From Lentisphaerota bacterium (GTDB taxonomy: Bacteria; Verrucomicrobiota; Kiritimatiellia; UBA8416; JAUUYL01): a stretch of DNA of 35,596 bases. Below are positions 29,354 through 35,596 of this stretch, piece after piece; within the stretch, counting starts at the first letter, position 1, and each line of letters starts with the position of its first letter. The stretch spans positions 1 to 35,596 of the forward strand of contig JAUUYL010000021.1 of NCBI GenBank assembly GCA_030590485.1, in the 5' to 3' direction. The notes below the pieces were generated by a model, which had not been told where the DNA came from, searched no databases, and saw only the letters and a program-made list of their open reading frames with translations. Position numbers and translations under genes: made by a program.

Positions 29354-29869
29354 ATGAGACCTGAAAAACAATCAATAATTAATGAATATTCGGAAGCATT
29401 GAAGAACTCGGGGTATGTGTTGTTGGCAGATTACCGTGGTCTTTCTGTGGAGCAGTTTGATGAATTGCGTAAGAGTTTGCGTGAGACTGGTTCGTTTATG
29501 CAAGTTGTTAAGAATGGCTTGTTTGAGCTGGCGTTGAATGACTGCGGGTGTGATGGGTTGAATGGGATGCTTGAGGGCCCTACAGCGATAATACATGGTG
29601 ATGGAGACATCACGGTCCTTGCCAAGGATCTTAAGGCTTTCAGGACAAAAAATCAGATTCCCACGATGAAGGGTGGCCGGGCTGACGGCCTGCTTCTTTC
29701 GAGTGATGACATTGAAGAGATGGCGAATATTCCGCCTCGTGAAGTGTTGTTGGGCAAATTTGTTGGAACGGTTGCAGCACCGATGAGTCAACTTGTTGGT
29801 GTAATGAACCAGAAAGTCTCTAGTCTGCTTTTCGTTTTGAAGGCGATTGAAGAGAAAAAAAATAGCTAA
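29354..29869 (+). CDS. rplJ: 50S ribosomal protein L10
   Basis: A 171-residue L10: MRPEKQSIINEYSEALKNSG, VLLADYRGLSVEQFDELRKSLRE, GPTAIIHGDGDI and a C-terminal helix that holds the L7/L12 dimers. ATG 29354 is chosen over an upstream in-frame start that would overlap rplA. Only 4 bp separate it from rplA, so there is no room for a separate L10 leader. Confidence 0.95.
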   Translation: MRPEKQSIINEYSEALKNSGYVLLADYRGLSVEQFDELRKSLRETGSFMQVVKNGLFELALNDCGCDGLNGMLEGPTAIIHGDGDITVLAKDLKAFRTKNQIPTMKGGRADGLLLSSDDIEEMANIPPREVLLGKFVGTVAAPMSQLVGVMNQKVSSLLFVLKAIEEKKNS

Positions 29870-29900
29870 AATTGTTTAATTATAAACAGGAGAGAAGACC

Positions 29901-30380
29901 ATGGCTGAAGAAGTAAAAGAAGTGGAAGCGCAGGCTGAAGCGGTTCAGGAAGAGACTCCTGCCGTCGAGGAGAAAAAAGAGGCTAAGACAGACGCACCGG
30001 TTGTCGATGGCAAGATGGCAGAATTTATTGATTGGATAGAGACGATTAGCGTTCTCGACCTTTCAAAGTTGGTTAAGGCATTGGAAGACAGGCTGGGCGT
30101 AAGCGCTGCTGCTCCTGTTGCTGTTGCTGGTGTTGCTGGTGGTGAGAGCGATGGTGATGCAAGTGAGCAGACTGAGTTTTCTGTTGTGCTTACAGCCATA
30201 GGCGACAAGAAGATCGGTGTCATCAAAGAAGTACGTGCTATCACTGGTTTGGGTCTTAAGGACTCCAAGGATCTGGTTGAAGCCGCACCGAAGCCCGTTA
30301 AAGAGGGTGTGAGCAAGGACGAGGCTGAAGAGCTGAAGAAGAAATTGGAAGAAGCTGGCGCTACTGCTGAAATTAAATAG
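29901..30380 (+). CDS. rplL: 50S ribosomal protein L7/L12 with an acidic N-terminal extension
   Basis: A 159-residue protein, against about 120-130 in most bacteria. The C-terminal domain is normal ([40 protein letters not shown], adjoining blocks), as are the hinge and the N-terminal dimer domain ([26 protein letters not shown]). In front of the latter stands an extra segment of about 37 residues rich in Glu, Ala and Lys ([23 protein letters not shown]...). A good ribosome site (AGGAGAG) precedes ATG 29901, so the extension is probably translated. Confidence 0.95.
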   Translation: MAEEVKEVEAQAEAVQEETPAVEEKKEAKTDAPVVDGKMAEFIDWIETISVLDLSKLVKALEDRLGVSAAAPVAVAGVAGGESDGDASEQTEFSVVLTAIGDKKIGVIKEVRAITGLGLKDSKDLVEAAPKPVKEGVSKDEAEELKKKLEEAGATAEIK

Positions 30381-30391
30381 AGGAGTACTCT

Positions 30392-33300
30392 ATGGTTACC
30401 AGAACAGACTTTGGTAAGCTTAAAACTGTCATTGATCCGCCGGATCTTGTCAGTATACAGAGCGAATCATATAATGAGTTTCTGCAGATGGGTATTAACC
30501 CTTCTCGCAGGAAAAAATATGGGTTGCAGGCGATTCTCAAGGAGGTTTTTCCCATTGAGAGTTATGATGGTCGGTATGTGCTTGATTTTGTTAAGTATGT
30601 GATTACCGAGCCGAAGCTCAGTCCTGTTGAGTCATTGTATGAGGGGACGACTTATTCGGGAACACTTCATATCACGTTTCGTTTGAAAGACGGTGATGAA
30701 GTGCGCGAAGAAGAGGTCTACATGGGTGAGATACCGTTGATGACGAGCCATGGTTCTTTTGTTGTCAATGGTGCTGAGCGTGTAGTCGTAAGTCAGCTCC
30801 ACAGGTCTCCTGGTATATGTTCGGAGTCTTCTATTCATGCCAATGGCATGACTATATTCTCTATGAGGATAATACCTGATCGTGGATCCTGGATAGAGAT
30901 TCAGTTTGATACATCTGATCTCCTCTGGATATTCATGGATCGCAGGCGTCGTCGCAGGAAGTTTCTTGTGTCTACATTTCTGCGTGCGTTGGGTCATGGT
31001 ACAGATGAAGAGCTTCTGAGTTTATATTACACTTTTGAGAAATATAAGGTCAAGAAGGGCACTGATGATGATGATCTGACTCATCTGTATTTTAAAAATG
31101 ACATTATGGATGTTGATTCGGAGACTGTTCTTGCCCGTCGTTACGAGGTGTTGACCAGTGCTGTTCTGGATCAGATTTTAGACGCTGGTGTTAAGTCTAT
31201 TGATGTTGTCAATGTGAGTTTTGATAATGGTGTATTTCTTTCGACTATTGCTGCTGATCCTACGGATACGGTTGATGATGCGTTGAAGGATATATATCAT
31301 CGTTTGCGTCCTGGTGATCCGGCGACCCCGTCGAATGCCAAACAGTTATTGAGGCGTTTGTTTTTTGATCCGAGACGATATGATCTTGGATCCGTTGGCC
31401 GCTATAAGATCAACCAGAAGCTAGATCTTGATGGTAAGGTTGATGCGAAGTGCAGGGTTTTGGACAAGCTTGATGTTATCGCGGCTGTCCGTCATCTGCT
31501 CAAAGTGCGCAAGGGTGAGGAGAATGTCGATGATATTGACCATCTTGGTAGCAGGCGCGTGAGGACGGTAGGTGAGTTGCTTGAGAATCAGTGTCGTGTT
31601 GGTCTTTCCCGGACAGAGCGTTTGATCCGTGAGCGCATGACATTGTTTGATCCTGCTACGGGAGTGTTGAACCCTCAAAAATTGGTGAACTCAAAGTCGC
31701 TTTCGGCTGTTATTCAGGATTTCTTTGGTCGCAGTCAGCTGAGTCAGTTTATGGATCAGACGAATCCATTGTCGGAGCTTGCACACAAGCGTCGTTTGAG
31801 TGCGTTGGGACCGGGTGGTTTGAGTCGTGAGCGTGCTGGGTTTGAGGTGCGTGATGTTCATAGCAGTCATTATGGTAGAATATGTCCTATTGAAACACCT
31901 GAAGGGCCGAACATTGGTTTGATTTCGTCTCTTTGTTTGTTTGCGAAGGTCAACGAGTTTGGTTTTATTGAGAGTCCTTACGTGAAGGTTAGTAAGGGGC
32001 GGGTAACCAGTCAGGTTGATTATCTTACTGCTGATCGTGAGGAAAGGTTCGTTATTGCTCAGGCGAATGCGCCTATAGATGCGAAGGGTAATTTCATAAA
32101 CGACACTGTTTCAGTGCGTTACAAGGCTGATTTTCTTGAGGTGCCCAAGGGCGATGTGGCATATATGGATGTATCGCCGAAGCAGGTGATAAGTATAGCT
32201 GCCGGTTTGATTCCGTTTCTTGAGCATGATGATGCGAACAGGGCTCTTATGGGTTCTAACATGATGCGTCAGGCTGTGCCGCTTCTGGTGGCTGAAGCGC
32301 CGTATGTGGCCACAGGTCTGGAAGGCATTGCTGCTACGGATTCAGGTGTTACGGTTCATGCTAACATTCCTGGCACAGCGGCGTATGTCAGTGCAGACAA
32401 GGTGATTATAACTGCCAATGGCAAGATGCCTCAGAAGAAATCAGATCTTCCTGATGGTGCTGTTCATTTGTTCAGGAAGTTCAGGCGTTCGAATGCGGGG
32501 ACCTGTTACAACCAGAAGCCTATTGTTAAGATTGGGCAGAAGCTTAAGAAGGGTGATATAATTGCTGATGGACCGGCGACCCAGCAGGGTGAGCTGTCTC
32601 TTGGTAAGAATCTCCTGGTAGCGTTTATGCCTTGGACTGGGTATAATTTCGAGGATGCTATTCTTGTCAGCGAGCGTATTGTTCGTGATGATACGTTTAC
32701 ATCTATTCATATTCAAGAGTTTGAGGTTGGTGCACGTGATACCAAGCTGGGTCCAGAGGAAATAACTCGCGATATTCCTAATGTAGGAGAAGAAGCGCTT
32801 AAGGATCTGGGGTCTGATGGTGTTGTCCGTATAGGTGCTGAGGTTAGGCCTGGCGATATTCTTGTTGGTAAGATTACGCCAAAGAGCGAGACGGAACTTG
32901 CGCCTGAGGAACGTCTTTTACGTGCTATTTTTGGTGAGAAAGCTGCCGAAGTCCGTGACACCTCGCTGTGTGTGCCTAGTGGTACAACAGGAATAGTCAT
33001 GGATGTTAAAGTTACTGCGCAGAAGGAAGTTAAGCGCAGGGACACGACTCCTACTGAACGGCGCAAACAGATGAAGTTCATCAAAGAGGAGCATAAGAAC
33101 AAAAGTCAGTTCCTGGTTGACGAGCTTACTGAGTCGTTGAGTAACATTCTGTTGGGTGAGAAGATTCCGCTTGATGTTGTTAATACTGAGAACTCAGAGA
33201 TCATAATTCCTGCGAACAGGAAGATCACGAAGACTCTGCTGCGTAAATTATCCGCGGCGGCTGACAGTATTCATATTGACAGCAGTCCTATACAGATCAA

Positions 33301-34159
33301 GATTGATGAGATTCTGGATGATTTCAAACCGAAGTTCGAAGAGCTTGGGATAGATCGCGAGAGCCAATTGGACAGGATCAAGAGTGGGGATGATACGGAT
33401 GCCGGTGTTATCAAGCAGGTACGAGTTTATGTTGCTGCTAAGAAGAAGTTGTCTGTTGGTGACAAGCTTGCGGGTCGTCATGGTAACAAGGGTGTTGTGT
33501 CCAGAATATTGCCGGATTGCGAGATGCCTTTCCTTCCTGATGGAACGCCGGTTGATATCGTGTTGAATCCATTGGGTGTACCTTCTCGAATGAACTTGGG
33601 TCAGGTATTTGAGACGCATTTGGGTGTTGCCTGCAAGAAATTGGGTATGCATGCTTGTACGCCTGTATTTGACGGTATTTCAGAGAAGGATATTGACGCT
33701 TTACTGGTTAAGGCCGGATTGCCTGAAGATGGCAAGACATACCTTTATGACGGCAGGACTGGCAAACAGTTTGATCAACGTGTTGTTGTGGGGCAGATAT
33801 ACATGCTAAAGCTGCATCATCTTGTAACTGACAAGATACATGCACGTGCTGTTGGTCCTTATTCGCTGGTTACGCAGCAGCCTCTAGGCGGCAAGGCGCA
33901 ATACGGCGGGCAGAGAATGGGAGAGATGGAAGTCTGGGCGCTTGAAGCGTACGGAGTTGCTTATGCTCTGCAGGAATTATTGACGGTCAAGAGTGATGAT
34001 GTCGCTGGTAGAACCAGGATTTACGAGTCGATTGTTAAGGGTGAGAATACATTGGACGCTGGTATGCCGGAGTCCTTTAGTGTTCTTATGAATGAATTAA
34101 GAGGCTTATGTCTTAACGTTAAGTTATATGATGACTCTGAAAAGAAGTTTCAGCTTTAA
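30392..34159 (+). CDS. rpoB: DNA-directed RNA polymerase subunit beta
   Basis: A complete 1255-residue beta subunit. The rifampicin region reads FFGRSQLSQFMDQTNPLSE, then HKRRLSALGPGGLSRERAGF, with the usual D516, H526 and S531 equivalents in their drug-sensitive form (E. coli numbering). Other blocks are PIETPEGPNIGLI, GYNFEDAILVSERIV, GDKLAGRHGNKGVVSRI, and the C-terminal GGKAQYGGQRMGEMEVWALEAYG. It starts 11 bp after rplL and is followed by rpoC after 23 bp. It is shorter than the 1342 residues of E. coli, consistent with absence of the gamma-proteobacterial insertions. Confidence 0.98.
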   Translation: MVTRTDFGKLKTVIDPPDLVSIQSESYNEFLQMGINPSRRKKYGLQAILKEVFPIESYDGRYVLDFVKYVITEPKLSPVESLYEGTTYSGTLHITFRLKDGDEVREEEVYMGEIPLMTSHGSFVVNGAERVVVSQLHRSPGICSESSIHANGMTIFSMRIIPDRGSWIEIQFDTSDLLWIFMDRRRRRRKFLVSTFLRALGHGTDEELLSLYYTFEKYKVKKGTDDDDLTHLYFKNDIMDVDSETVLARRYEVLTSAVLDQILDAGVKSIDVVNVSFDNGVFLSTIAADPTDTVDDALKDIYHRLRPGDPATPSNAKQLLRRLFFDPRRYDLGSVGRYKINQKLDLDGKVDAKCRVLDKLDVIAAVRHLLKVRKGEENVDDIDHLGSRRVRTVGELLENQCRVGLSRTERLIRERMTLFDPATGVLNPQKLVNSKSLSAVIQDFFGRSQLSQFMDQTNPLSELAHKRRLSALGPGGLSRERAGFEVRDVHSSHYGRICPIETPEGPNIGLISSLCLFAKVNEFGFIESPYVKVSKGRVTSQVDYLTADREERFVIAQANAPIDAKGNFINDTVSVRYKADFLEVPKGDVAYMDVSPKQVISIAAGLIPFLEHDDANRALMGSNMMRQAVPLLVAEAPYVATGLEGIAATDSGVTVHANIPGTAAYVSADKVIITANGKMPQKKSDLPDGAVHLFRKFRRSNAGTCYNQKPIVKIGQKLKKGDIIADGPATQQGELSLGKNLLVAFMPWTGYNFEDAILVSERIVRDDTFTSIHIQEFEVGARDTKLGPEEITRDIPNVGEEALKDLGSDGVVRIGAEVRPGDILVGKITPKSETELAPEERLLRAIFGEKAAEVRDTSLCVPSGTTGIVMDVKVTAQKEVKRRDTTPTERRKQMKFIKEEHKNKSQFLVDELTESLSNILLGEKIPLDVVNTENSEIIIPANRKITKTLLRKLSAAADSIHIDSSPIQIKIDEILDDFKPKFEELGIDRESQLDRIKSGDDTDAGVIKQVRVYVAAKKKLSVGDKLAGRHGNKGVVSRILPDCEMPFLPDGTPVDIVLNPLGVPSRMNLGQVFETHLGVACKKLGMHACTPVFDGISEKDIDALLVKAGLPEDGKTYLYDGRTGKQFDQRVVVGQIYMLKLHHLVTDKIHARAVGPYSLVTQQPLGGKAQYGGQRMGEMEVWALEAYGVAYALQELLTVKSDDVAGRTRIYESIVKGENTLDAGMPESFSVLMNELRGLCLNVKLYDDSEKKFQL

Positions 34160-34164
34160 TGTAG

Positions 34165-35596
<1,432 letters not shown>

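Overview
The window is a bacterial chromosome segment with an accessory, defence-rich left end (about 1-9,870) joined to a core region of metabolic and information-processing genes (about 9,950-35,596). The best guess for the host is a planctomycete, perhaps of the Phycisphaerae/Sedimentisphaerales type. The main reason is the EF-Tu at 25,815: its switch I/effector loop reads [17 protein letters not shown] instead of the usual RGITINTSHVEY form, which I remember as a planctomycete trait. Intergenic spacers filled with short tandem words (gaatatc, gtagtccgta, gatgaat) also fit. The phylum is an inference; no 16S gene is present.

Left end, accessory island. A possible mobile-element end (about 107-120) abuts a DUF3800-type gene that has lost its N-terminus and is translationally coupled to a stand-alone class III nucleotidyl cyclase (601-1392), which resembles the cyclase half of a Pycsar system without a recognisable effector. 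Next comes a compact + strand operon: an XRE regulator with palindromes upstream, a 5-methylcytosine DNA methyltransferase, a ParB/Srx-like protein, a protein whose first half looks like a prephenate-dehydratase (type II periplasmic-binding) fold, and an HNH endonuclease whose C-terminus is shifted into another frame by an apparent lost T. A second restriction-modification pair (cytosine methyltransferase plus a different HNH endonuclease) lies on the opposite strand and meets the first tail to tail. The island ends at a tRNA-Leu(CAA) whose 5' half is aberrant, then a 124-bp structured repeat (second copy 11,165 bp further on) and a Phd/VapC-type toxin-antitoxin pair.

Middle, metabolic genes, mostly +. 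Glycerophosphodiester phosphodiesterase; TsaB (opposite strand); a PTS EIIA-CBS regulatory protein with a nearly leaderless start, followed by an ArsB/SLC13-type permease; a stand-alone IMP cyclohydrolase domain; QueD overlapping a PHP phosphoesterase; class I fumarase-type alpha and beta subunits; methionyl-tRNA formyltransferase; 3-dehydroquinate synthase with its own promoter and a structured leader; and an outer-membrane barrel protein. A recurring CACGCC/GGCGTG-type hairpin sits 13-17 nt before several start codons here.

Acetyl-CoA carboxylase operon, - strand (25,371 down to 21,193): accD, a small ParB-like protein with an amphipathic tail, accA, and a fusion of a pyruvate/oxaloacetate carboxyltransferase to an AccB-like biotin carrier. 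The layout suggests that one biotin carrier may serve two carboxyltransferases; no biotin carboxylase gene is present in the window.

Right end, + strand: tRNA-Thr, tuf, a structured spacer, rpmG, tRNA-Trp, secE, nusG, rplK, rplA, rplJ, rplL, rpoB and the first 471 codons of rpoC, in the classic bacterial order.
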